A stretch of 64,000 bases of DNA from Daejeonella rubra (GCF_900103545.1 NZ_FNHH01000003.1:182844-246843), one strand, 5' to 3'; numbered from the stretch's first letter, positions 16,275-26,521 are shown. A program made the numbers and translations. Notes: generated by a model not told the origin, from the sequence alone.

Positions 16275-17099
16275 TTAGTTCGATGCCAGAGGAACGATCT
16301 CTACTTTCCTGACGAACATTTCTGCTCCTTCAGACTGGATCTGTATCTTTCCTTTGGTAGGAGTAACATGATAAGCTTCATTCACCAAAACTCCATTTAA
16401 GTAAGCAGAAACCTTATCACCAATTACAACACATTCTACTTTATTCCACTGACCGACAGGCTTTTCGACATCATTTTTGCCTCTGAATCCAACAACATCC
16501 TTCCATTCTGGATCTCTGGCAAACCAATCGATCCGGCCTCCATTGATAGTTAACGGCTGACCACCTGCCAAATATACATTGCCTTTACCCTGCTGTTTAG
16601 GAGCCACATTACTGGTTAAGGAAAACTTTTTAGTCCCATCTCCTACCACCAAAAAATCACCTGTACCTCCTTCAATGATCTGACATTCAATAGAATACAT
16701 CCATGTTCCGGAGTAACCTCCGTCTTCACCAATTGAATGTAAAAGTATACCACTATCTCTTGCTTTATCTACCCTCGGTGAATACGTTTTAGGCCCCCAC
16801 TTAAATTCAACCGTTAGTTTATAATTACTATACTCCTCATTCGACGTGATACAACCATATTCTTCTCCGGAGATATGGATCAATCCCTTTTCTACACTGA
16901 ACACATTTTTTGGATCATTATCCCGGCCACGGCCTTTAACAAATTTATACCAGCCATCCAGATTCTGTCCATTGAACAGGGATATGGATTTTGCCTTGCT
17001 GCCAGTTGAGGCGCCTTGTTTTGATTTGGTGGTACCGCATCCATCCATAATAAAGGATAAGGCAATAAGGGCAAGGGAGAATAGAAATACTTTTTTCAT
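16275..17099 (-). CDS. DUF1080 domain lipoprotein (3-keto-disaccharide hydrolase family)
   Basis: This 274-residue protein has one DUF1080 domain. The signal MKKVFLFSLALIALSFIMDGC ends at a Cys but with an atypical lipobox (MDGC, Asp at -2). The domain begins SISLFNGQNLDGWYKFVKGR, carries DSGILLHSIGEDGG and IECQIIEGGTGDF, then VGQWNKVECVVIGD and the closing VRKVEIVPL strand. This subtype resembles stand-alone secreted family members seen beside PVC-type dehydrogenases. It lies 26 bases downstream of the large cytochrome gene at 17126 and is probably co-transcribed. Enzymatic role by family only. Confidence 0.84.
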   Translation of the reverse strand: MKKVFLFSLALIALSFIMDGCGTTKSKQGASTGSKAKSISLFNGQNLDGWYKFVKGRGRDNDPKNVFSVEKGLIHISGEEYGCITSNEEYSNYKLTVEFKWGPKTYSPRVDKARDSGILLHSIGEDGGYSGTWMYSIECQIIEGGTGDFLVVGDGTKKFSLTSNVAPKQQGKGNVYLAGGQPLTINGGRIDWFARDPEWKDVVGFRGKNDVEKPVGQWNKVECVVIGDKVSAYLNGVLVNEAYHVTPTKGKIQIQSEGAEMFVRKVEIVPLASN

Positions 17100-17125
17100 G
17101 CTAAGGATCGATAATTATTAATTGA

Positions 17126-20100
17126 TTATTTTCTTTTTACTAAGTTTCCGATTCCATCTGGAAGGGTATTCAGGTAGGCCATCAGGTCTGATAATTCCTG
17201 AGGACTTAACTGTTTATCCAGGCCCGGAGGCATCAATGATATGTCGAGTGGTTCAATTCCTGTAATTTCAGATCTCGGAATACGTACCTGTAATCCCGGA
17301 CCTGTTGAAATAATTATAGCATCAGACAATTGCTCCTTTAATACACCAGTATATGTTGCAGTCTTTGTGGTCACTCTGCTGGTTTCATACTCGCGGGCAA
17401 AGCTAGCGCTCGGATATAAAATAGCTTCCAGAATATCATGTCCCGATCGGATCTGTCCGATATTGGTCAGGTCTGGCCCGAAAATGGCTCCTTTGCCAGC
17501 AACAGCATGGCAAGAGGAACAAACGCCTTTCCCGAAGAATATTTTTGCTCCTGAAGCTACATCGCCCCTGGTTAAACTCGCTTCTACTTTTGTCAGTTCT
17601 GCTAATCTTCCTGCATTTCGCTCAGCCAGCTTTGTCATTAAAGGCTCTGCCGAATTTTTAATTTTCTGAGAATATGCACTTAGCAATCCTTTCAATTCTT
17701 CTTCAGAAACATTATCCAGACGATCAGGGCTTACACCTAAAGCAGCAACCAATGCTGAACCAACTGGTTCGCTCTTATTATTTTTAAATGCACTTACCAG
17801 GCTCGGCAAAAGGTAAACATCGGTTTTTGCGACCTGCTCATCTGCTAGTTTAACCAATTGATTATCAGTTAATTTTGCATTAGACAATAAGCGGGCAGCC
17901 ATCTGCCTAACCGGTGATTCATTTTTATTGCCAAGATAAGAGAACACCATAGTGAATTCCGTATCCGACAAGGACGGTACAGAAAGTAATTTGGAACTTA
18001 GTGCTTTCAAACGAAAATCAGGACTTGTATTTACATTCTGAACGATCTGACTTAGCTGATCATTCAGCGCTTTAATTCTTCTGGATTCGATCAGCCCTAA
18101 AACCTGAGATTTAATTTCAGTGCTTCCGCTGTCAAGCAGTTTAGCTAATGTCTGAACCCAAACTTCAGGAATTTCCTTCACCGAAGCATGAGTGATCACA
18201 TCTATTAAAAAGATCTTTTTTACATCCGATGCTGATTTACTGTCAAGCTGTTCAGCAAGGAAAGTCTGCAATTGCTTATCGTTACTAAAGGTGATCATCA
18301 GATCGCGTATAGCGATAAGATCCGCACCGGCAATTTCAGCAGAATTCAATCGGCCTTTCAGGAAGCCGATCACAATATCCGACCATTCAGGATGATGGGA
18401 AGCAACCCATATACCGATCTTTTGCAATTGCGGGGTTTTGCTTGTCAGAAAAGGAGATAGATTTTCCTTCTTAAGTGCCGTCCCTCCAATTTGATCCAGC
18501 GCAATCAATGCGGTTCTCTTCACATTTGGAGAAGGATTATTCAAGGCGGCCACCAAAGGAGCAGTATTATTAAGGCCTATCAGGGCATAAATTAGTGCAT
18601 GTTCCTCAACCCGGTCATTATTTATGGCTGCTGCTTTCAGTAATGCAGGAACGGCCCGTTTATCACCGATCTGACCTAAAGCTGTTGCAGCCTGACGGCG
18701 GACAGCAAATCTTTCTTTCTGTACCAATTCCATCAATTTATCGACAGAGGCTTTGTCTTTCGCAAGTCCCAGAGCACGGGCAGCAGCAGTTTTTACCACT
18801 GCTGAAGGATCAATCAGACCTGAACGTACTCCGGTCATGGCATTTGGCGTAGCGATACGCGAAAGAGCGAATATTCCCGCTGCACGCATTTCTTCACTAA
18901 CCGACTTCAGCAATGAATTTTTTATAGGCAGGACTGCTGCTTCGCCTTTGCTGATCAAGAGCTCGATCGCGTTGTCGCGGACTGCCAGACGAGCGTCTTT
19001 CGTAGCAGCTATAAGTCCGGGAACAGCCATTGATCTTAAATTCAGTTTAGTGCCCCAGGGATCATTAACTTTTGCAGCACCAGTTTTTCTTATCCTGTAA
19101 ATTCCTCCCGGAACATCTAGTTTTGCAACCCTGGAAAGTGGGCAGCCCAGGATAAACCAGCCCCCGGTATTGAGTATCAGCATACTGCCATCGGCATCTT
19201 CAAGCACATCCGTGAGGTGCATATCCTGAACTCCTGATGTAACAAATGGCTCATCAACAGTTTTATAGGTTGCACCATCGGCAATAACCTTATGACGCAT
19301 GATACGACCCGTATTGAATTCGGCACTAAAGAGATTACCCTGATATTCTTTACCAATGGTGTTTCCACGATACCGCATTATTCCCGAAGGAGCCACCCTT
19401 GCCATTTTATTCATTACCGGCATCAGGTCGCCAGTCAAAATAAATTTATCCTTTTCAATCACAGGATTATATTTTGGGTAAGCTCCGCCTTCCACCCAAT
19501 GCATGATCGCATCTCGCATACCAGCCTGAGGTTCAATGAAATAGGTCATTGTTCCAACAGTCTCGCCCGATGGCATAAATGCCAGCTCAATCGAATTGTC
19601 AAAACCACCACCAGCCATAGATTCCAGCCCTGAGCCATCCGGACGGCATCTCCAGATCCGGGCACTGCTTCCTTTTAAATTTTTACCTTCTTTGGTTGTG
19701 ATGTCAAATCCACGGCGGGCATCTGTCAGGTATAACCAGCCATCTGGTCCAAGAAATGGCCCTCCCAATAGTGCACCATTAGAATTCAATACCCAACCTG
19801 TCAGGACTACCTCACGCTTATCAGCCACACCATCCCCGTCTGTATCGGTCAGGCGTATCAGATCAGGAGAAGAGGTTACATAAAGACTGCCATTATAAAA
19901 TACACCGCCTTTGGGGAAGGACAGTGAGTCGGCAAATATCTTACTCTTATCAAATTTCCCATCGCCATCAGTATCTTCCAGCAAGCGAATGTGATAGGGA
20001 GGTTTCTTCAGCATACCTTCGTTGGTAGGCGAACTACCATCCGATTCGAAGACAAACAACCTTCCATCGCCATCGAAAGAGGCAAACATGGGGTAAGAGA

Positions 20101-20278
20101 TCATGCCGGGATCAACAGCCCGTTCAATGGTAAAACCTTCGGGGACTTTCAGTCCGTCGAGTTCAGGGACTGCTGTTTCTTTCTCTTTATTACCAAGGAA
20201 AAATAAGACACTGCCGGAAAGCAGCAAAACTACTGCAAGTTGAAAAGGTAATTTAGAAACTCTTGAAAAATAGTTCAT
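17126..20278 (-). CDS. Beta-propeller / HEAT-repeat / cytochrome c dehydrogenase-like protein A
   Basis: This 1050-residue exported protein joins three parts. An N-terminal hydrophobic anchor or signal (about 10-30) leads to a beta-propeller with repeated DTDGDGxxDKxxxF motifs (PVC-type putative membrane-bound dehydrogenase domain, about 45-400). HEAT-like helical repeats follow (about 400-720, e.g. DKRAVPALLKAA). A C-terminal heme domain has CSSCH at 920-924 and a probable distal Met near 1016 (SLMPPGL). Proteins of this design are common in Planctomycetes and Bacteroidota and are thought to oxidise sugars or alcohols; no substrate is proven. It is followed by DUF1080 and preceded by a DMFase-like gene. 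Confidence 0.86.
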   Translation of the reverse strand: MNYFSRVSKLPFQLAVVLLLSGSVLFFLGNKEKETAVPELDGLKVPEGFTIERAVDPGMISYPMFASFDGDGRLFVFESDGSSPTNEGMLKKPPYHIRLLEDTDGDGKFDKSKIFADSLSFPKGGVFYNGSLYVTSSPDLIRLTDTDGDGVADKREVVLTGWVLNSNGALLGGPFLGPDGWLYLTDARRGFDITTKEGKNLKGSSARIWRCRPDGSGLESMAGGGFDNSIELAFMPSGETVGTMTYFIEPQAGMRDAIMHWVEGGAYPKYNPVIEKDKFILTGDLMPVMNKMARVAPSGIMRYRGNTIGKEYQGNLFSAEFNTGRIMRHKVIADGATYKTVDEPFVTSGVQDMHLTDVLEDADGSMLILNTGGWFILGCPLSRVAKLDVPGGIYRIRKTGAAKVNDPWGTKLNLRSMAVPGLIAATKDARLAVRDNAIELLISKGEAAVLPIKNSLLKSVSEEMRAAGIFALSRIATPNAMTGVRSGLIDPSAVVKTAAARALGLAKDKASVDKLMELVQKERFAVRRQAATALGQIGDKRAVPALLKAAAINNDRVEEHALIYALIGLNNTAPLVAALNNPSPNVKRTALIALDQIGGTALKKENLSPFLTSKTPQLQKIGIWVASHHPEWSDIVIGFLKGRLNSAEIAGADLIAIRDLMITFSNDKQLQTFLAEQLDSKSASDVKKIFLIDVITHASVKEIPEVWVQTLAKLLDSGSTEIKSQVLGLIESRRIKALNDQLSQIVQNVNTSPDFRLKALSSKLLSVPSLSDTEFTMVFSYLGNKNESPVRQMAARLLSNAKLTDNQLVKLADEQVAKTDVYLLPSLVSAFKNNKSEPVGSALVAALGVSPDRLDNVSEEELKGLLSAYSQKIKNSAEPLMTKLAERNAGRLAELTKVEASLTRGDVASGAKIFFGKGVCSSCHAVAGKGAIFGPDLTNIGQIRSGHDILEAILYPSASFAREYETSRVTTKTATYTGVLKEQLSDAIIISTGPGLQVRIPRSEITGIEPLDISLMPPGLDKQLSPQELSDLMAYLNTLPDGIGNLVKRK

Positions 20279-20329
20279 TTGTTTATTGTGAATTTTAAAA
20301 TAGCATTCTGTTTATATTGGAATTATTTC

Positions 20330-21937
20330 TTAGGTGGTTTTTATTCCGCACTTGTTTAAAAAGTTGGCAGTGATCTTTTGAACTCGCTCATCTACGCCAT
20401 GTGAACGACCAAAATGCGAGTTTGGAACAATAATTCCAGGCGGCTGTGATAGTCCGAATGACCAGTAAATGGTCGCGGCATTGAAAACCCAATTGCCTTT
20501 ACCACCTGGATAAACCGTTGCTGTATAATGAGATTTTGCATTAGTAGTATTGATCGTTTCACCCTCAGCCACCACTTCCAAACCAGGAATATCAGCAGGG
20601 TCGCCATGGTGCTCCCATCCTACAAGTCCGGGGATCTTATCGCCCTTTTTCATACCTGTACCTTCAAATATCCAGTGTTCAGGTTTACTCACGATCCAGT
20701 CGGCAGATCCATTGAAGGGATACATCGTTCTGGCACCGATCAGTGTATTTTCATTCGGCCAGTCATTTCTGGCGAAAGGGCCCATGATACCCAATGCCTC
20801 CTCAACTTTACTGATCCCTCCAAAACGACCTATTCTAAATATCGTGCGGTTCGGATTCTCGTTGGCATCCGGTACAACCTGTATGCGGTCGCCCCCATCT
20901 TTAGCCAGACCTGATGCTTTGTTAAGTTTCGCAGGATCCATTTTAACCCCAGGTTTCAGATCGATCACCCACATCAATGAATTCCCTGAAAGAAATGCAG
21001 CATTTAATCCACGAGCCACAGCACTTTTCACATTCTCAAACATTGGAAGCGTCCAGTACTCATCATGCCCAATAGAAAGAAAGCATTTCACCCGGTCAAG
21101 CCCCTTCGCATCTGCGTGGGTATCAATATTGCTGCAATAGGTTACATCATACCCTTCCTTCTCCAGCCAAAAACAAAGAGGATATTCCCAAAGCAAAAAC
21201 TCACCAGACCCTTGTGAAAGAGGCTGATCAACTACCTGCGGATATTTCGAAAAAGGGCGGTCAAAGCTCGACCAGGTTCTTCCGCTATGCGGTTGCAGCG
21301 GCGGGTCGCTGGTATAAAGTGAGTGGCTGGTGTCGGGCCATTTATTATAAGCCTGCCAGGTGGTATCACTGGTTTGGAACATTAGATCAGCCTTTCTATC
21401 ATCGCGAACGATGAAAATGATATAACTCTCATACCGGTGCGCGGTGCAGGAGAGCTTACCTACATAAACTCCGCTCAACCAGTCTTCAGGAATTTTAAAT
21501 GAAGTAGTTCGATCCCAGTCGCATTCGCGCAAACGATGTTCGGCAATTGGAGGAACAACCTGTGGCCGCACAGGGAAAGGTCCCAACTTTTGCATGAAGC
21601 GCCCGCCTTTACCTCCATAATAACCCATGCGATAGAAATCAATGCTTACATTCGTTTGGGACGAGGCACTTAAAAAAATATCGATCGACTCGCCGGCACG
21701 AATACTCATTTTGGAGCAATAGCCTTCAATTTCTTTCGAACGAAATTCTTCAGATTTTACATACGTAAGCTGCCAATCCGTTGTGCCCTGCTTTTTATTC
21801 TCGGCTGCAATCAATCCACCTTTAGGCTTCTGAGTTTCGGCAGTTCCAATCAAGGGTGTCAGAACTCCTAAAAGTCCTGCCTGAGCAGCATTTTTCAGTA
21901 ATTTGCGACGCGATATATTATTTATATTCTTCTTCAT
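20330..21937 (-). CDS. N,N-dimethylformamidase beta-subunit-like protein, Tat-exported
   Basis: The N-terminus NISRRKLLKNAAQAGLLGVL is a twin-arginine signal. The body (about 55-535) matches the large-subunit family of N,N-dimethylformamidase: DFYRMGYYGGKGGRFM, WPDTSHSLYTSDPP, YPLCFWLEKEGYDVTYCS, FLSIGHDEYWTLPM and FNAATIYWSFGLS. The characterised enzyme is an iron amidohydrolase that uses Tyr and Glu ligands; Tyr and Glu occur in the HDEYW motif but I cannot assign ligands. No small subunit gene is adjacent. A 7-bp hairpin (21949-21966) lies 11 bases upstream of the start. The actual substrate here is unlikely to be DMF. Confidence 0.82.
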   Translation of the reverse strand: MKKNINNISRRKLLKNAAQAGLLGVLTPLIGTAETQKPKGGLIAAENKKQGTTDWQLTYVKSEEFRSKEIEGYCSKMSIRAGESIDIFLSASSQTNVSIDFYRMGYYGGKGGRFMQKLGPFPVRPQVVPPIAEHRLRECDWDRTTSFKIPEDWLSGVYVGKLSCTAHRYESYIIFIVRDDRKADLMFQTSDTTWQAYNKWPDTSHSLYTSDPPLQPHSGRTWSSFDRPFSKYPQVVDQPLSQGSGEFLLWEYPLCFWLEKEGYDVTYCSNIDTHADAKGLDRVKCFLSIGHDEYWTLPMFENVKSAVARGLNAAFLSGNSLMWVIDLKPGVKMDPAKLNKASGLAKDGGDRIQVVPDANENPNRTIFRIGRFGGISKVEEALGIMGPFARNDWPNENTLIGARTMYPFNGSADWIVSKPEHWIFEGTGMKKGDKIPGLVGWEHHGDPADIPGLEVVAEGETINTTNAKSHYTATVYPGGKGNWVFNAATIYWSFGLSQPPGIIVPNSHFGRSHGVDERVQKITANFLNKCGIKTT

Positions 21938-22071
21938 TTGCTCAGGTTAACAGGAGGAATCCTGTTTATTATATTCTATCAGGCTTTCTATATGGGACAA
22001 TAATTTTTTGAATTATCCCTATTCGCGCTTAAAATTTAAATCTGGTCGAAATCATATCCTTTAATTATTTA

Positions 22072-25053
22072 TCAGGTTCCACCTTTAAGGTAAGCAATTA
22101 ACTTTGCCATCTCATCCTTTGAAATAGATCGCTCCAGTCCATCAGGCATGAGTGAAAGTCCGGAGTTGCTTAATGTTGCAATATTCTTCCTCAGGATTGG
22201 CTCATCCGTTCCAAAGGTTGTACGTAGGGTCAGACTATTTTCAGTTTCCGAAACAAGCCAGCCACTCAGGGAACGGCCATCATTTGTACTGATAGAAATT
22301 GACTGATAAGCGGGCAAAACCTCATAATTCGGCACAAGGATATGCAGTAATAAAGCCTCTGCAGGCTGATTTTTTACTCCTGTAAGGTCCGGTCCCACTT
22401 TTCCGCCTTCTTTCTGATAAGTATGGCAGGCAGAGCACGACTTCTGAAAAACAGCTTTCCCTAGCTGAACATTTGCTGTAAGCGCCAGGCTCTGGCGGTA
22501 TTCCTGATAGATCTGCATCCTGTCGCCGCCTTCTAATTCTTTAAATAATAGCTTTGCCTGTTCGCTCAATTTCTGATCCTTGTTTGACATCAGGCGAATG
22601 CGATCTGCTGAAGAGATCTCCGCACTTGTAATTATTCCATTTTCTATGGCCCTGAACAATTCAGAAATGAAAACAGGTTTAGAGACCAGTGCAGAAATCA
22701 CAGCCGATTTCACTCTGGGTGTATAGGCTGACCATGCCTGCTTTCCGGTAAGTAATGCTGCTCCACGGGGATCATTCAAACGAGTGATGGCCGATACCGA
22801 TTCCAGCAATAATTCTGGTGGAGTACGCAGATCAAGCATTTTTTGAAGCGTCTTTGAAGCACGGTCGAAATCTGTATATCCAAGAAGGGCGGTTGCCAGT
22901 ACACGTAATTGTGTTCTGCCGTTTTCATTCTCTGCCAGGCTGATTGATCTATTGATAAAATTATCCAGCGACTGAACATTTGCAGACGAGGTATTTGTTC
23001 CCTGTAAAGCGTAGACCATTCCTTTTGGAGAAGTTCCAAATTCCTTAATCCTGCCGTTTGTTCCTTCGGCTAATCCAAGTATTGCCGATACTCGCCATTC
23101 ATCATCGCCGCTTGCAGACAATACTTCCTGCAAGAGAATGCGACAATCAGCAACAGTACCAGCATTTCCAAATAAACGACTCAGATCCTTCATCACAGCG
23201 GCATAGGCCATTGGGTCGGCACCCTGCTGTTCCCTCAGAGAAGATAAAAATACGGGCATTCGTTTTTCGATACCACTTAGAACTGCTGCACGCACCCATT
23301 GATCTTTACCATCCCGGGAAGCAATTTTTGCCAAAGCCTTCACTACTCCGGGGCCTTCCAATGAACCAAGCACCAGGGCGCTGTTAAATCGAACCCGAAT
23401 AGCTTCATCACCTGCTGCTGCAACAAGCGATTGAACTAATTCAGGATATTTTTCGGCGTTTGATCCTGCCATTAGTACTGCCTGCTCACGTACTCCGGAA
23501 ACCTTATCGTGCATGGCTTTTTTAATGATATCCGAATCCAGAGAATTTAATGAATTGAGTAACCATAAAGCACGCGCACGACTTTCAGGAAATGCAGCAG
23601 CCAAAGCTATTTTTTTCAGGGAAGGAATCGATGCCCGATCATTCCTCTCCAGTAAAAGCCGGTGTGCTGTGGCGCGTTCCCATTCTTCAGCGGATGCAAT
23701 GGAAGACATGATCTTTTCGATCGAACTTCTGGAACTAAGTCCTGTGCTACGATCATATTTCTTCTCTTTAAAATCTTTTCTAACGATACGGTAGATGCGA
23801 CCATCGCTCTTTCCACTTTCCCAGTCTAAACCAGGGCGTGCCTCTTCAGGTATATAAGCCGGATGATCGATCACCTTACGATGCATATCGGCTAGGTAAA
23901 GTGCACCTTCGGGACCATGCTGCAGAAATACGGGGCGGAACCATTCATCTGTTGAAGATAAAAACTCACGTCCTTCATAAGGAATTCTGGACCGGAAAGA
24001 AACACCATCGGGATTGACAATCTGTCGCTGAACCAGATTTTGCGCCGATTCACAAATAAATATATTACCCTGATGAGCCGGAGTTAAGGCAGTCCCGTTA
24101 AAAGCAAGGAGGCCGCTGGCCGCCGTGAACGTACCCGCATGTGAGCGGCCAATTAGTTTCGGGATGAAGTCAGCACTGGTTACTGCATTCGAGATCGGAT
24201 AGACTACTGCATCAGCCTCAGTTTTAGAAACATTCTGTACACTTTCATTGAAAAGCAGGTTAGGATTCCTCTTCAAATACCAGGGCTCCATGACGGTATG
24301 CATCACCGGATGACGGTTTGAAGTACCAAAGCGTCTGCCATAGGGATCGAATGTTAAGCCAAACTGGCTTTTACCTCCGGTAACCTGAAATTCAAAGGTT
24401 TCGGGATGAAAGCGTCCATCGGCAGATTTATAGGATACAGCCGGGCGATCAGGGTGTTCAGGAGAAGTAATATTTCCGCCATTCAAACCTCCGGTAACAT
24501 AAATCCAGCCATCAAGGCCCAGGATCGGGTGACTCGTTCTGATCTGAGCGGTCTGTGTGGCAAAGAAACCAGTAAGAACTACCTTTTTAATATCCGCTAC
24601 ACCATCACCATTGGTATCTTTAAGATAATAAAGATCAGGAGAACAGGTTACAAATACCCCACCTTTCCAGGGCAGGATCCCATTGGGATAGGTCAGTCCG
24701 GTTGCGAATTCGGTTCGTTTATCGTATTTCCCATCACCGTTTGTATCCTTTAAAAGTGCGATCCGACCAAGACGAGTTGGAGCTCCCCCTTCCGCAGGGT
24801 CGGGATATCCGCGATCCTCAACAACATACATCTGTCTGTCTTCATCAAAAACAAATGCCACAGGATCAATGACCAGAGGTTCAGCTACGATCAGGTCGAT
24901 ACGCATTCCGGGCTCGATCTGAAAGCTATCCAATGCTTTTTTCAGTTCAGTAGAACGTGAATTACTTTGCCAGGCAGCAATAAGTACTACCAGTACCAGC
25001 AAAAGCAATCCAGAAAATTTATATTGATTGAAATTATATTTTTTCATATTCAA
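22072..25053 (-). CDS. Beta-propeller / HEAT-repeat / cytochrome c dehydrogenase-like protein B
   Basis: This is a 993-residue homologue of the product at 17126. A signal or anchor (about 12-28) is followed by a propeller region (about 40-420) with DTNGDGKYDKRTEF and DTNGDGVADIKKV motifs and the segment GPEGALYLADMHRKVIDHP. HEAT-like repeats follow (about 430-800), then a heme domain with CSACH at 873-877 and a probable distal Met near 969 (SLMPDGL). The C-terminal ISKDEMAKLIAYL helix closes the cytochrome fold. Two paralogues in one locus suggest separate electron-accepting steps or substrates. It is 13 bases from the ceramidase-like gene. Function inferred from family. Confidence 0.85.
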   Translation of the reverse strand: MNMKKYNFNQYKFSGLLLLVLVVLIAAWQSNSRSTELKKALDSFQIEPGMRIDLIVAEPLVIDPVAFVFDEDRQMYVVEDRGYPDPAEGGAPTRLGRIALLKDTNGDGKYDKRTEFATGLTYPNGILPWKGGVFVTCSPDLYYLKDTNGDGVADIKKVVLTGFFATQTAQIRTSHPILGLDGWIYVTGGLNGGNITSPEHPDRPAVSYKSADGRFHPETFEFQVTGGKSQFGLTFDPYGRRFGTSNRHPVMHTVMEPWYLKRNPNLLFNESVQNVSKTEADAVVYPISNAVTSADFIPKLIGRSHAGTFTAASGLLAFNGTALTPAHQGNIFICESAQNLVQRQIVNPDGVSFRSRIPYEGREFLSSTDEWFRPVFLQHGPEGALYLADMHRKVIDHPAYIPEEARPGLDWESGKSDGRIYRIVRKDFKEKKYDRSTGLSSRSSIEKIMSSIASAEEWERATAHRLLLERNDRASIPSLKKIALAAAFPESRARALWLLNSLNSLDSDIIKKAMHDKVSGVREQAVLMAGSNAEKYPELVQSLVAAAGDEAIRVRFNSALVLGSLEGPGVVKALAKIASRDGKDQWVRAAVLSGIEKRMPVFLSSLREQQGADPMAYAAVMKDLSRLFGNAGTVADCRILLQEVLSASGDDEWRVSAILGLAEGTNGRIKEFGTSPKGMVYALQGTNTSSANVQSLDNFINRSISLAENENGRTQLRVLATALLGYTDFDRASKTLQKMLDLRTPPELLLESVSAITRLNDPRGAALLTGKQAWSAYTPRVKSAVISALVSKPVFISELFRAIENGIITSAEISSADRIRLMSNKDQKLSEQAKLLFKELEGGDRMQIYQEYRQSLALTANVQLGKAVFQKSCSACHTYQKEGGKVGPDLTGVKNQPAEALLLHILVPNYEVLPAYQSISISTNDGRSLSGWLVSETENSLTLRTTFGTDEPILRKNIATLSNSGLSLMPDGLERSISKDEMAKLIAYLKGGT

Positions 25054-25066
25054 ATTCAGGTAGAAT

Positions 25067-26521
25067 TTAAGGTTTTGTACTATCCAGTTTGCCTAAGAGA
25101 TCGAATATGGTATTGGTGATCTTAGTCGATGCATCAACTTCCAGATAACTGGATCTGGCCCTCCAGGTTTCATAACCGCCTAATTTATGATGTTCAGGAG
25201 TTGGTAAATAGCCATTATAACCATTGGCAAGTGAGACCATGAAGGTTGTTTTAAAGGGACTTTCGGCCTTAACCTTGAGACCAATTTCCACGAAAACCTC
25301 GCAAGGTGCAGAAGTAATGGCCAATTCGCCCAAACGGAAAGCCTGCAGGATAACAGAAACCTGTTTAGGATAATCAGCAATCAGAACAGTCTCCCTGGCA
25401 TAAATTTCTTCCATCGAATTCATGACAGGTCCTTTTGCCTGGGCAATTATCCCTTTTGCACGAACAATTTCATCTTTTGAAGGCAACCGGACACCCAGAT
25501 TGATCTCTTTCTGTGCGGAACTCAGGGAGATCCAATCCTGATATTTAATATTTTGAACCGTTTTATAAGCTTCCGCAGCTATAATATTTGCTACCTGCTG
25601 CATGCGGGTATAAGCCGGAACTGAAGGCGCTGCCGTGCCACCGAAATTAATATTATTGATATTCCCGCTGGTTCCGTTCGACATCATTGCAACAAAGCCA
25701 GGGTATTGCCGATCGCCCTGCATCAATTGCTTCATTCTTTCAGCAAAAAAACCGTAATAGTCGGCAGATACTTCTGCAGCACCTGTCCCACCCACATAAT
25801 GAAGCGAATAATTAGCCATTAATGCGATTGGGCGGCCGGTCAGACTTTGAATGGATATCACTGGAAGCCCCGGATCTGTTGGTCCGGCAGGTTCCAGAAG
25901 ATCCGGATTAGCTATACCAGGATTCATCTTCACCTGGTCTTCCTTTCCAAAAGGGTTGATGATCGGTTTGCCGGGTTTCATTTTCCAGCGACGGTTAAAT
26001 ACCTGGGAAGGCTCATTTCCAACAGCCCAGCCAATGCGTGCAGGAACCAGATTATTATTGGCTCTAACTACTGCATCTGCAATTCGTTCTCTTAAAAAAA
26101 TCAAATAATCCTTATCGGGATCACTTTGAAATACAGAACAAGCAGTGCCACCGGAATGGGTATGAGTGGCTGACATCATCATGTTCTCTACAGGAATACC
26201 GGTTATCTTATTTGCCCTTAGCTTGGCATCATCCAATACCTCCCTGGAAACCATGCAGAGGTCAGCAACGACAATGGCCAGACGCGTTTGTCCGTCATCC
26301 AGAACGATAGCCCGTGCATGTGTCTCATCATGGATCTGCCTGATGGTGATATCTTTCATGCTTCCATTTATGGAAGTTCCGATTTTTGGGGTGATATTAC
26401 TGGTTGCAGCGCCGGCTTTGAAAATTTTGCCGGATTGCGCGGGACTTTGAGCATTGACTATATGAATGCTTGCAATTGAAAATAATAGACAAAGGCTAAA
26501 GATTCCGGGTTTCGTGTTCAT
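25067..26521 (-). CDS. Neutral/alkaline ceramidase-like secreted hydrolase
   Basis: I start at the ATG at 26521, where MNTKPGIFSLCLLFSIASIHIVNAQ is a clear signal peptide; the longer frame to 26569 begins with a non-signal sequence. The 484 residues match the N-terminal neutral/alkaline non-lysosomal ceramidase domain: ITPKIGTSINGSM, VADLCMVSRE, SATHTHSGGTACSVF (metal ligand region), ANYSLHYVGG and MMSNGTSGNINNINFGG. The C-terminal immunoglobulin-like domain of full ceramidases is missing, as in many Bacteroidota relatives that sit in carbohydrate loci. Amide hydrolysis of an N-acyl compound is the family reaction; the ligand here is unknown. Confidence 0.82.
   Translation of the reverse strand: MNTKPGIFSLCLLFSIASIHIVNAQSPAQSGKIFKAGAATSNITPKIGTSINGSMKDITIRQIHDETHARAIVLDDGQTRLAIVVADLCMVSREVLDDAKLRANKITGIPVENMMMSATHTHSGGTACSVFQSDPDKDYLIFLRERIADAVVRANNNLVPARIGWAVGNEPSQVFNRRWKMKPGKPIINPFGKEDQVKMNPGIANPDLLEPAGPTDPGLPVISIQSLTGRPIALMANYSLHYVGGTGAAEVSADYYGFFAERMKQLMQGDRQYPGFVAMMSNGTSGNINNINFGGTAAPSVPAYTRMQQVANIIAAEAYKTVQNIKYQDWISLSSAQKEINLGVRLPSKDEIVRAKGIIAQAKGPVMNSMEEIYARETVLIADYPKQVSVILQAFRLGELAITSAPCEVFVEIGLKVKAESPFKTTFMVSLANGYNGYLPTPEHHKLGGYETWRARSSYLEVDASTKITNTIFDLLGKLDSTKP

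Noticed and set aside
19292..19633. Long opposite-strand frames inside the large cytochrome genes (also 20550-21140)
   Set aside because: They mirror highly conserved coding sequence of the minus strand, with no recognisable products or starts.
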